Positions 19,323 to 29,467 of a stretch of 64,000 nt of DNA are shown here, piece after piece. A model generated the notes under the pieces. That model did not search any database, was not told the DNA's origin, and saw only the letters and a list, made by a program, of their open reading frames with translations. The stretch is from Pseudomonas putida (GTDB lineage: Bacteria; Pseudomonadota; Gammaproteobacteria; Pseudomonadales; Pseudomonadaceae): NCBI RefSeq assembly GCF_001941965.1, contig NZ_MKZO01000025.1:1-64000 (forward strand), in the 5' to 3' direction. Position numbers and translations under genes: made by a program. The first letter of the stretch is position 1, and every line of letters begins with the position of its first letter.

Positions 19323-20066
19323 ATGTCCGGCAATGCCCTCTACACCGACCTGTCGGGCTACTACGACCTGATGTGCGCCGATATCGACTATCGCGCGCAA
19401 AGCCACTGCGTGCATCGTCTGCAGCAGTTGTTCGGCAATGGCGGCCAGCGCCACCTCGACCTCGCCTGCGGGACCGGGCCGCATGTCCGCCACTTCATCG
19501 ATGCGGGTTATCAAAGTGCTGGTCTGGATATCAACCAGCCGATGCTCGACAAGGCGGCGTTGCGCTGCCCCGAGGCGCAGTTCGCGCTGGGTGACATGTG
19601 CGGTTTCAGCGTGGCGGAGCCGGTGGACCTGATTACCTGTTTCCTCTATTCGGTGCACTACAGCGGTTCTGTTGAACGGCTCAAGGCCTGTATCGCCAGC
19701 GTGCATGGGGCGTTGGAGGAGGGTGGGGTGTTCTGTTTCAACAGCGTGGACCGGCGGCGGATCGACAATGGTTCGTTCGTGTCTCACACCGCGATGCTGG
19801 ATGATGCGCACTTCACTTTCCGCTCGGCCTGGAATTATCCGGGGGAGGGTGAGCGCCAAGCGTTGCGACTGTACATCGAGCGCACGTTGGCGGGGGAGAC
19901 GCAGGTCTGGAATGACGAGCACCCGATGGTGGCGGTGACATTCGATGAGCTGCGGGAGCTGCTGGCGCCGTATTTCGACGTGCATGTGCTGGAGCATGAC
20001 TACGAGAAGCTGGCGCCGTGGGATGGCGTCTCCGGGAATGGTTTGTTCGCCTGCGTAAAGCGCTGA
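19323..20066 (+). CDS. Class I SAM-dependent methyltransferase
   Basis: A 247-residue Rossmann-fold methyltransferase starting MSGNALYTDLSGYYDLM. Motif I is HLDLACGTGPHVRHF at ~42-56, and the acidic end of strand 2 is AGLDINQPML. The motif II/III region is LGDMCGFSVAEPVDLITCFLYS, the pattern of methyltransferase domain 25 (CypM/bioC-like). The C-terminal half resembles small-molecule methyltransferases. The ATG at 19323 is chosen because the segment before it overlaps the katG terminator. The substrate is unknown. It stands alone between katG and the SPFH gene. Confidence 0.85.
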   Translation: MSGNALYTDLSGYYDLMCADIDYRAQSHCVHRLQQLFGNGGQRHLDLACGTGPHVRHFIDAGYQSAGLDINQPMLDKAALRCPEAQFALGDMCGFSVAEPVDLITCFLYSVHYSGSVERLKACIASVHGALEEGGVFCFNSVDRRRIDNGSFVSHTAMLDDAHFTFRSAWNYPGEGERQALRLYIERTLAGETQVWNDEHPMVAVTFDELRELLAPYFDVHVLEHDYEKLAPWDGVSGNGLFACVKR

Positions 20067-20192
20067 AATCAGCGGCACGACACGATTCTGCAAGAAAGCA
20101 GGCCCGCACCCTAGTGTGTCGTGGCATGCTCGACCTTGCCGCGCAACGCGGAATAGACAGGTCATTCGATTTACCTTCAAAAGGAACTGAAG

Positions 20193-21059
20193 ATGCAAAA
20201 CCCCAACCGCCGCTGGATTGCGACCAGTGCTTCCGTCGTTCTGGGCCTGGCCTTGCTCACTGCAATCCTCGGCAGTTTCTACACCGTGGACGAAAAGGAG
20301 CGCGGGGTCGTCCTGCGCAACGGCGCCTTCATCGAAGTGGCGGAGCCGGGCCTGCACTGGAAGATCCCGTTCATCGACACGGTGAAGGAGATCTCCATCC
20401 AGAACCAGGCGTCCAAGTGGGAAGGTCTGCAGGCCTACAGCCGTGACCAGCAGGCTGCGCAACTGGTGGTGTCGGTCTCCTGGCATGTCACCCCGGGCGA
20501 GGTGGCGGATGTCTACAAGGGTTACAGCGACCTCGACGGCCTGCTGTCCCGCGCCATTGCCCGGCAGGTGCCGACCCAGGTGGAAAACGTGTTCGGCCAG
20601 TACACGGCGGTCAATGCGGTGCAGAAGCGTGGTGAGCTGGTGGCGGCGATGTCCCAGGCGATCAAGGCGAGTGTCACCGGCCCGGTGGTGATCGACAGCG
20701 TCCAGGTGGAGAACATCGACTTCAGCGATGCCTATGAAAAGTCCATCGAAGAGCGCATGAAGGCCGAGGTCGCGGTGAAAACCCGCGAGCAGCAACTGGA
20801 GACCGAGAAGATCCAGGCGCAGATCAGCGTCACCCAGGCCCAGGCTCAAGCGGATGCCGCATTGGCCAAGGCCAAGGCCGAAGCCCAGGCCATCGAACTG
20901 CGCGGTAATGCCGAGGCGGCGGCGATCGAGGTGCGGGCGAAAGCGCTGGCCAGCAACCAGAACCTGGTCGAGCTGACCAAGGCCGAGCGCTGGGACGGCA
21001 AGCTGCCGACCACCGTGCTGCCGGGTGGGACCATGCCGTTTATTGATGCCAGGAAGTGA
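20193..21059 (+). CDS. SPFH/prohibitin-family membrane protein
   Basis: A 288-residue protein with one N-terminal membrane anchor (residues ~9-30, ATSASVVLGLALLTAILGSFY) and an SPFH/Band 7 domain at ~32-205 (VDEKERGVVLRNGAFIEVAEPGLH...TVKEISIQNQ). An Ala/Glu/Gln-rich coiled coil at ~185-260 (KTREQQLETEKIQAQISVTQ, AKAKAEAQAIELRGNAEAAAIEVRAKAL) is typical of prohibitin-type oligomers. The body faces either the periplasm or the cytoplasm; this is not decidable here. AAAAGGAACTGAAG precedes the start. Such proteins form membrane scaffolds and modulate FtsH-type proteolysis in some bacteria. No protease gene is adjacent. Confidence 0.88.
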   Translation: MQNPNRRWIATSASVVLGLALLTAILGSFYTVDEKERGVVLRNGAFIEVAEPGLHWKIPFIDTVKEISIQNQASKWEGLQAYSRDQQAAQLVVSVSWHVTPGEVADVYKGYSDLDGLLSRAIARQVPTQVENVFGQYTAVNAVQKRGELVAAMSQAIKASVTGPVVIDSVQVENIDFSDAYEKSIEERMKAEVAVKTREQQLETEKIQAQISVTQAQAQADAALAKAKAEAQAIELRGNAEAAAIEVRAKALASNQNLVELTKAERWDGKLPTTVLPGGTMPFIDARK

Positions 21060-21104
21060 GGCTGTAACACCCGAGTCAGCCACAGGGTTTGTGTTCGGCG
21101 CGGA

Positions 21105-21140
21105 CCCTGTGGGAGCTGGCTTGCCAGCGATGAGGCCCTC
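21105..21140 (+). repeat. Single REP element with remnant of a second arm
   Basis: One full REP (CCCTGTGGGAGCTGGCTTGCC, then AGCGATGAGGCCCTC). A degenerate CCACAGGGTTTGTG just upstream at 21080-21093 looks like the tail of a lost partner copy. Confidence 0.85.
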
Positions 21141-21185
21141 AAATTCCTGGATAACTTTCAGGCACTCTACTGACCCGGGCGAGTG

Positions 21186-22409
21186 CTATCGCAGTAGTTT
21201 CCCGGCCCCCATCGCCGCTATTGCCAGCCCCAGTTCCAGCTCTGGCAGGTGTTCCCGAAAATGCTGTTCCAACTGGGGCGCCCAACCCGCAACTTCCTCG
21301 ATAATCGCCTCCGCCTCGGCCTCACTCAAACCGAAATGTTCCACCTGGCTCAGAAGGTTGCGCTTCGACAGTTCATGTCCATACCGACCTATAGCCATGG
21401 CCAGCCTGTTGGGTGCCTGACCCTCGGTAGTCGGCACCACGTCATACATGGGTGAAAGACGCCATCCGCCGTTGCGCAACAGCACCGCGGTATTCTTCGG
21501 ATGATCATCATCATTGCCGACGAGAATGTTGAAGCAGATGCGTTTGAACAGTTCCTGCCGATCCTCCGCCGGGACATCGCGCCTGCCCATTTCGTCTGCC
21601 AGATAACCGTAATGCCATTCCCGGGCCCAAGCACCGGGTGAGTTCCAATCGCTGTCGAGCAAGGTCAGTCCGCTGAGCATCGGGACGCGATGGAAAGGCC
21701 CATCCGCTGTGGCCGCCCGGTCAAAGCGCTCCACCAGCAGCGTATTCACCCGGCCACGGTGCAGTTGTACTCCAGCGGTAGTCAGGCCCTTTGCCGCAGC
21801 GAAGGACATGCAGGCGTATTCCAGGGCGGGAATATCGTAGAGATCATGACGATCCCTGGGTTTGGCGAGTATCAGCCGTCCCTCGTGGATCAAGGTGCAT
21901 TTGGGGCGAGCCCCACCGAGCGATGAGCGCTGTTGCAGGGTCGCTTTAGTGGCTCGGTCTGCATCCGGTGGAAATCCTCCCTGTACGCCGTCGGCGAACT
22001 GGATGAACTCATCGAGCTGGGTGATAGTGCCCAGCCCGGCCTGGCCTACGCCTTGCGGTGGTGTTCGACCGGTGCCAGCCATCAGGTTGCCGGTACGGTC
22101 ATGGTTGGGAGATTTCAGCAGGAAGCCCACGGCATCGAGTTCACCGCCGAATTCCCGGGAAGCCAGTCGCTCGCCCCAGCCGTCAGGGGCGGAGTCACGA
22201 ATGAAGCCGGGAACACCACGGTTTTTGGTGATGCGAACGTAGGGCGCCGAGCGCAGCGGATACCTGACCGGATCGGGTACCCAACCACCGGCTTCGACCC
22301 AGGCGGGGCTGTAGACGAACTGGCCTACGCCATTGTTGACGTCCAGCCGACCCAGTGTGGTGACCTCATCCGAATTGGGTACTTGCATGTAGATATAGAC
22401 GGACGCCAT
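21186..22409 (-). CDS. hipA: HipA-family toxin kinase
   Basis: A 407-residue HipA-like Ser/Thr kinase. The N-terminal subdomain covers ~1-110 (LGRLDVNNGVGQFVYSPAWV...PYVRI). The glycine-rich loop is SSLGGARPK (K170). The catalytic loop is GNDDDHPKN at 298-306, with the family pattern GN-x-D-x-H-x-KN (D301 catalytic), and the Mg ligand is D323 in MYDVVP. All kinase residues are present, so it looks active. Model HipA phosphorylates an aminoacyl-tRNA synthetase and causes growth arrest; the target here is unknown. The start overlaps the hipB stop (TGATG), antitoxin first, as in standard hipBA. Confidence 0.93.
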   Translation of the reverse strand: MASVYIYMQVPNSDEVTTLGRLDVNNGVGQFVYSPAWVEAGGWVPDPVRYPLRSAPYVRITKNRGVPGFIRDSAPDGWGERLASREFGGELDAVGFLLKSPNHDRTGNLMAGTGRTPPQGVGQAGLGTITQLDEFIQFADGVQGGFPPDADRATKATLQQRSSLGGARPKCTLIHEGRLILAKPRDRHDLYDIPALEYACMSFAAAKGLTTAGVQLHRGRVNTLLVERFDRAATADGPFHRVPMLSGLTLLDSDWNSPGAWAREWHYGYLADEMGRRDVPAEDRQELFKRICFNILVGNDDDHPKNTAVLLRNGGWRLSPMYDVVPTTEGQAPNRLAMAIGRYGHELSKRNLLSQVEHFGLSEAEAEAIIEEVAGWAPQLEQHFREHLPELELGLAIAAMGAGKLLR

Positions 22410-22714
22410 CAGAAGTCATCCTCCGAGAATTTGCGCAGCCGAACCCGGTGTTCCGTCACTCGCGGCGCCACGACGGGAACGCCGGGATCCTGGAACGCGT
22501 CGTCCAGCAGACCAAGGTGCCACAGGGCAGTCATGTAGCTGCGCATTTCTACATTCGGGGCGCCGGATTCGATCTTGCCCAAGGTTGCTGTCGACAGACC
22601 GGTTTGAGCCGCCAGGTCCTTTTGCCGGATTTTCCTTTCAAGGCGCCGGGTTTTGACCAACAGGCCTATTTTCTCTAGCCTGTCTGCGCAGGCGAGCGGG
22701 AAAATGGTCATCAT
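22409..22714 (-). CDS. hipB: HipB-family antitoxin (XRE helix-turn-helix)
   Basis: A 101-residue DNA-binding antitoxin. The XRE/Cro helix-turn-helix is at ~12-62 (IGLLVKTRRLERKIRQKDLAAQTGLSTATLGKIESG). A 30-residue C-terminal tail (PGVPVVAPRVTEHRVRLRKF) probably contacts HipA. Two consecutive ATGs (22714 and 22711) are possible starts. The ribosome-binding site is weak (AAGAG). It is the first gene of the hipBA pair and should repress its own promoter. A 10-base palindrome lies at the start codon. Confidence 0.9.
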   Translation of the reverse strand: MMTIFPLACADRLEKIGLLVKTRRLERKIRQKDLAAQTGLSTATLGKIESGAPNVEMRSYMTALWHLGLLDDAFQDPGVPVVAPRVTEHRVRLRKFSEDDF

Positions 22715-22724
22715 AAGAGCTCTT
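22715..22724. promoter_or_regulatory. AAGAGCTCTT palindrome, candidate HipB operator
   Basis: A perfect 10-base palindrome directly upstream of the hipB ATG, within an AT-rich stretch (22715-22790) that contrasts with the GC-rich surroundings. HipB proteins bind short palindromes in their own promoter. No second copy was found nearby, which lowers confidence. Confidence 0.4.
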
Positions 22725-22814
22725 TTAGCATGGCTTAATCAATTTAAGGCTGACTATAGCAGCTCTTACAAAATGGTTTTTTGGCGGCTGTCACAGGTGA
22801 TGCGGCGCACGCGG

Positions 22815-22910
22815 TCCCTGTGGGAGCTGGCTTGTCGGACCGCCGAACCGCAGCGATTACGATGGTGGGCTCACTACCGCAATCGCTGGCAAGCCAGCTC
22901 CCACAGGGTC
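22815..22910. repeat. REPIN with an insertion in one arm
   Basis: The left arm reads CCTGTGGGAGCTGGCTTG, then TCGGACCGCCGAACCGCAG, then CGAT. The right arm is a normal inverted REP (ATCGCTGGCAAGCCAGCTCC). The insert shares its core with those in the REPs at 42430-42472 and 63350-63395. The element lies between hipB and the Bro-N gene. Confidence 0.9.
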
Positions 22911-22939
22911 CGCGCAATGCCCTCACCCTATAGCTGACG

Positions 22940-23452
22940 TCAAAACCGCAAAACCCGCCCCACCCACCCGCGCCACCGTGTTTCCCGCAGCTCAGGCCCC
23001 ACCTCATCCACCACCACCGGCATATCCCGCAACCTCACCCAAGGCTCGCTCTGCCAATACAACAAACTCACCACCCGCTCCCCACCCCAACGCATCTGCC
23101 CCAACCTCGGTCCATCATCCCCAGCCGCTCCCTGCCCATCCCGCAACACCGCCACCACCTCATGGGTCAGCCAATGCCGCAACGACCGGTTCTCCGGCAC
23201 ATAGTGATGTGCCAACAACGTATAGGCCCCGGACTCACTAACCATCAGCGCCTCCACCTCCCGGCCGTAGCGCAGCAGCTTCAGGGTGCGCCACTGATCC
23301 GGATCGAGCCGGCCGATACAGCGCTCATCCACGAAGCGCCCCATCAGGCGACCGAGTTCGCGGGCGCAGAACCAGGCCTGGGATTCGAGCCAGAGGGTGT
23401 GGAGAGGGCGGTTGTGGCGGGTGAAGAGGGTTGGTTCGTAGAGGGTGGTCAT
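22940..23452 (-). CDS. Bro-N domain protein
   Basis: A 170-residue protein whose start MTTLYEPTLFTRHNRPLHT is chosen for domain fit; the longer frame would run through the nrdB terminator. The Bro-N (baculovirus repeated ORF / phage antirepressor) fold spans ~10-110: LWLESQAWFCARELGRLMG, IGRLDPDQWRTLKLLRYGREVEALMVSESGAYTLLAHHY, and RHWLTHEVVAVLRD. In phages such proteins bind DNA and regulate induction, but no other phage gene is nearby, so this is an orphan chromosomal copy. The last 60 residues (WGGERVVSLLYWQSEPWVRL, RETRWRGWVGRVLRF) are unlike known domains. A TTGACT/TAGCTT promoter is possible at 23535-23564. Confidence 0.8.
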   Translation of the reverse strand: MTTLYEPTLFTRHNRPLHTLWLESQAWFCARELGRLMGRFVDERCIGRLDPDQWRTLKLLRYGREVEALMVSESGAYTLLAHHYVPENRSLRHWLTHEVVAVLRDGQGAAGDDGPRLGQMRWGGERVVSLLYWQSEPWVRLRDMPVVVDEVGPELRETRWRGWVGRVLRF

Positions 23453-23534
23453 GATCGGCCTGCCAGTAATGGAAGAGCCGTTTCTGTCGGGAACGGATTG
23501 CCGCCGCGTGAGCGTTCTTAGGCGCTGAGGACCA

Positions 23535-23564
23535 AAGCTAGAAAAGCAAAACCAAACAGTCAAC
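23535..23564 (-). promoter_or_regulatory. Possible promoter of the Bro-N gene
   Basis: On the minus strand, TTGACT (23559-23564) and TAGCTT (23535-23540) are separated by 18 bases, in an AT-rich stretch directly downstream of the nrdB terminator and ~80 bases before the Bro-N start. The -35 is good and the -10 is weak. Confidence 0.4.
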
Positions 23565-23591
23565 CTGCCGAGGGCCTTTTGAAACACAAAG

Positions 23592-23621
23592 TAAAAAGGC
23601 TGCCCGAAGGCAGCCTTTTCC
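23592..23621 (-). terminator. nrdB terminator
   Basis: AAAAAGGCTGCC, loop CGAA, GGCAGCCTTTT is symmetrical, with A and T tracts on both sides, 25 bases after the nrdB stop. It can act in both directions. Confidence 0.93.
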
Positions 23622-23645
23622 ATAGAGCAGTGTGGTGCAAGCCCA

Positions 23646-24893
23646 TCAATCCCAGCTCAACGCCCCACCCGTCTGATACTCGATCACTCGCGTTTCGAAG
23701 AAGTTCTTTTCCTTCTTCAAGTCCATGATCTCGCTCATCCAAGGGAACGGGTTGGTAGTCCCTGGATACTCTTCTTTCAGACCAATCTGCGACAGACGAC
23801 GGTTGGCGATGAACTTGAGGTAATCCTCCATCATCGCTGCGTTCATGCCCAGCACGCCGCGCGGCATGGTGTCACGGGCGTATTCGATCTCCAGCTGGGT
23901 GCCCTGCAGGATCATCTGCGTGGCTTCTTCCTTCATCTCGGCATCCCACAGGTGCGGGTTTTCGATCTTGATCTGGTTGATCACGTCGATACCGAAGTTC
24001 AGGTGCATGGATTCGTCACGCAAGATGTACTGGAACTGCTCGGCCACGCCCGTCATCTTGTTGCGGCGACCCATGGAGAGGATCTGGGTGAAGCCGCAGT
24101 AGAAGAAGATGCCTTCCAAGACGCAGTAGTAGGCGATCAGGTTGCGCAGCAGTTCCTTGTCAGTCTCGACGGTGCCGGTGTCGAATTCCGGGTCGGAGAT
24201 CGCGCGGGTGTAGCGCAGGCCCCAGGCGGCCTTTTTCGCGACCGACGGGATCTCGTGGTACATGTTGAAGATCTCGCCTTCATCCATGCCCAGCGATTCG
24301 ATGCAGTACTGGTAGGCGTGGGTGTGGATCGCTTCCTCGAAGGCCTGGCGCAGGATGTACTGGCGGCACTCGGGGTTGGTGATCAGGCGGTACACGGCCA
24401 GCGCGAGGTTGTTGGCAACCAGGGAGTCGGCGGTGGAGAAGAAACCAAGGTTGCGCATGACGATGCGACGCTCGTCGTCGGTCAGGCCTTCCGGGCTTTT
24501 CCACAGGGCGATGTCCGCGGTCATGTTGACCTCTTGCGGCATCCAGTGGTTTGCGCAACCGTCCAGGTACTTCTGCCAGGCCCAGTCGTACTTGAACGGG
24601 ACCAGCTGGTTGAGGTCGGCGCGGCAGTTGATCATGCGCTTTTCGTCAACCGCGACACGGGCAGCGGAGCCTTCCAGCTCGGCCAGGCCTTCGGCGATGT
24701 CCAGTTCGTCCAGGGCCGCCTTGGCGCGCATCACTGCAGCCGAGTCGTTGGAGGTGACGGCGCGGGCTTCGAGGGCGGCAGCACCGCCGGCGCTGTCCAG
24801 CTTGTCGATGCCGGCAGCGGCGGACTGGCCGGCAGCGCCGGTCTTGGCGACGGCTTCGCCGTCTTCTTTGTCGAATTCGTCCCAGCTCAGCAT
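23646..24893 (-). CDS. nrdB: Class Ia ribonucleotide-diphosphate reductase, beta subunit
   Basis: A 415-residue R2 protein carrying the di-iron/tyrosyl-radical cofactor. [12 protein letters not shown] contains the E-x2-H-x3-Y pattern of E. coli E115/H118/Y122, so the radical tyrosine is present. The other ligands lie in [22 protein letters not shown] and [12 protein letters not shown]. An N-terminal ~85-residue Ala/Asp-rich extension ([17 protein letters not shown]) makes it longer than E. coli R2 (376) and is usual in Pseudomonas. It is transcribed after nrdA with a 177-bp gap that contains hairpins. It makes dNDPs with NrdA for DNA synthesis under aerobic growth. Confidence 0.97.
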   Translation of the reverse strand: MLSWDEFDKEDGEAVAKTGAAGQSAAAGIDKLDSAGGAAALEARAVTSNDSAAVMRAKAALDELDIAEGLAELEGSAARVAVDEKRMINCRADLNQLVPFKYDWAWQKYLDGCANHWMPQEVNMTADIALWKSPEGLTDDERRIVMRNLGFFSTADSLVANNLALAVYRLITNPECRQYILRQAFEEAIHTHAYQYCIESLGMDEGEIFNMYHEIPSVAKKAAWGLRYTRAISDPEFDTGTVETDKELLRNLIAYYCVLEGIFFYCGFTQILSMGRRNKMTGVAEQFQYILRDESMHLNFGIDVINQIKIENPHLWDAEMKEEATQMILQGTQLEIEYARDTMPRGVLGMNAAMMEDYLKFIANRRLSQIGLKEEYPGTTNPFPWMSEIMDLKKEKNFFETRVIEYQTGGALSWD

Positions 24894-25039
24894 GATGGGT
24901 CTCCTGCTTGAGGGCCATGTTGAAAAGTATGGCCGGTGGATCTTGGTTGCGTTGCTTGCGTCGGGGTACAGCAGTGCACGCAGAATCTGAGTGCCGAAGC
25001 GCTGGCTTCGGTCTTGTTGTGTCTGGCCTGGTACGGCAA

Positions 25040-25070
25040 CGAGGCGCCCCGCAGGACGCCTCGGATCACC
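25040..25070 (-). other. GC hairpin between nrdA and nrdB
   Basis: GAGGCGCCCCGCAGGACGCCTC can fold directly after the nrdA stop, but it lacks a T tract. It could protect the nrdA 3' end or partly terminate transcription, adjusting the nrdA:nrdB ratio. This is inference from structure only. Confidence 0.45.
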
Positions 25071-27977
<2,907 letters not shown>

Positions 27978-28378
27978 GGGTGTCTCCACGTTCTCTATGT
28001 TTGTTCAGGCGCCTTTTGGGCGCCCACCGTTCCATCCAAAGGTCCGACAGGCACCTGGCGCAGGCGTGGCTCGAAAGCACTCGCGCCGCGGCAGGGCGTG
28101 TACCCGACTTCGGGACGGATCAGGAAAAAGGGGCATTCGCATGCCGCTCCCTGGCCGAAGTCAAAAGTCCTGGGTCGAAAACCCAAAATCTGTTGCTGTG
28201 CGGATGCGCGGCACTGGCCTGCTGCATCCATACCCGGAACAAGGCCCCCCGAGGGCTTGCAACGGTCGCCTCCGCAGGAGCGGTTTGGCTGCTGGATTCA
28301 CTTAAAGTTCAAGCAAAAAAAACAGCCGCTGAAGGGCTTGAGTTCGCTGCTTGACTTGTGCTTGGGATTTTGATGAAA

Positions 28379-28394
28379 ACCCAAGATGTAGTGT
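28379..28394 (-). promoter_or_regulatory. NrdR box 1
   Basis: On the minus strand ACACTACATCTTGGGT matches the 16-base NrdR box (acaCwAtATaTwGtGt) well at the left and centre. With the second box it is placed as known for NrdR-repressed nrd promoters. Confidence 0.75.
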
Positions 28395-28409
28395 TTTGTT
28401 GTGCGTGAG

Positions 28410-28425
28410 ATACAAGATAATGCGG
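28410..28425 (-). promoter_or_regulatory. NrdR box 2
   Basis: On the minus strand CCGCATTATCTTGTAT is a second, weaker NrdR box, 31 bases centre-to-centre from the first. That is three helical turns, the characteristic NrdR spacing. Confidence 0.65.
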
Positions 28426-28452
28426 TATCGGGCCTATTGCAAGGCGACGATC

Positions 28453-28461
28453 TGTGGATAA
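28453..28461 (+). promoter_or_regulatory. DnaA box near nrdA promoter
   Basis: TGTGGATAA is a perfect DnaA box (TTATCCACA on the other strand), 28 bases beyond NrdR box 2. DnaA control of nrdAB is known in E. coli, so coupling to replication is plausible here. Confidence 0.65.
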
Positions 28462-28741
28462 CTTGTGAGTAGATTGTGTGTGAATCGGGACAACTGGCTG
28501 TAGGCCCCGTCCTATCAAGAGCGCGCCGCCTGTCATCCTTTTTTCATGTAGGAAAAGGCGACTGAGAGATTTTGGCGGGCGCGAACCCTATCACAAAAAG
28601 CGCGCCTTGCCGCCGCGTCTGGCAGGCAATTTGCCTTACCCGGTCGGGCGGTTGGCAGTACCCGGGGCGCCACGTAGTATCCGTGGCCGATGTTGCCCTT
28701 TGGCGACACTATTCCAATAACAACGACGCAGGAGTGGGGCC

Positions 28742-29467
28742 GTGGAGCAGCGAAGCTGTCAGGTATTGATCGTCGAGGATGACCAGCGGCTCGCCGAACT
28801 GACCCGCGAATACCTCCAGGCCAACGGCTTCAGCGTCGAGGTCGAAGGCGATGGCGCCAAGGCTGCGGCGCGCATCATCAATGAACAGCCGGACCTGGTG
28901 ATCCTCGACCTGATGCTCCCCGGCGAAGACGGCCTGAGCATCTGCCGCAAGGTACGCCAGCGCTACCCCGGGCCGATCCTCATGCTCACCGCGCGCAGCG
29001 ACGACCTCGACCAGGTCCAGGGCCTGGATCTGGGCGCCGACGACTATGTGTGCAAGCCGGTGCGCCCGCGCCTGCTGCTGGCGCGGATCAACGCCCTGTT
29101 GCGCCGGGCCGAGCCGCCAGCGGTCGAGGAAGAGGTGCGCAGCGTGCAGTTCGGCCCGCTGCGGGTCGACAACACCCTGCGCGAGGCCTGGCTGGACGAG
29201 GCCGGCATCGAGCTCACCGGCGCCGAGTTCGACCTGCTCTGGCTGCTGATCAGCAATGCCGGACGCATCCTCTCCCGGGAAGAGATCTTCACCTCCCTGC
29301 GCGGCGTCGGCTATGACGGCCAGGACCGCTCCATCGACGTGCGCATCTCGCGTATCCGTCCGAAGATCGGCGACGACCCGATCCATCCCCGCATGATCAA
29401 GACCATCCGCAGCAAGGGCTACCTGTTCGTCCGCGAGGCCGCCGAGGCCCTGGGCAGCAAGGCATGA
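28742..29467 (+). CDS. OmpR-family response regulator, RstA-like
   Basis: A 241-residue response regulator. The receiver domain is at ~6-120, with the acidic pocket VEDD and phosphorylation site D56 in VILDLMLPGEDG, plus a switch threonine in LTARS and K in CKPVRP. The winged-helix OmpR-type effector domain is at ~140-230 (ELTGAEFDLLWLLISNAGRI...RSIDVRISRIRPKI). The start is the GTG at 28742 after CAGGAGTGGGGCC. It overlaps the kinase gene by 4 bases. The pair beside nrdAB corresponds in position to P. aeruginosa PA1157/PA1158; similarity to E. coli RstAB is the best label. The signal is unknown. Confidence 0.88.
   Translation: MEQRSCQVLIVEDDQRLAELTREYLQANGFSVEVEGDGAKAAARIINEQPDLVILDLMLPGEDGLSICRKVRQRYPGPILMLTARSDDLDQVQGLDLGADDYVCKPVRPRLLLARINALLRRAEPPAVEEEVRSVQFGPLRVDNTLREAWLDEAGIELTGAEFDLLWLLISNAGRILSREEIFTSLRGVGYDGQDRSIDVRISRIRPKIGDDPIHPRMIKTIRSKGYLFVREAAEALGSKA

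Larger units (their letters stand above)
27978..28741. other. 764-bp intergenic region between nrdA and the two-component pair
   Basis: Divergent control region. The nrdA side holds about 400 bp of leader before the NrdR boxes, with no gene-like frame. The central 28300-28460 stretch is AT-rich and holds the NrdR and DnaA sites. The right part (28560-28741) leads to the response-regulator gene. No RNA gene was recognised. Frames that cross it on the plus strand are extensions of antisense frames over nrdA. Confidence 0.8.

Noticed and set aside
22940..23452. Prophage remnant around the Bro-N gene
   Set aside because: No integrase, structural or lysis genes and no attachment repeats are visible nearby.
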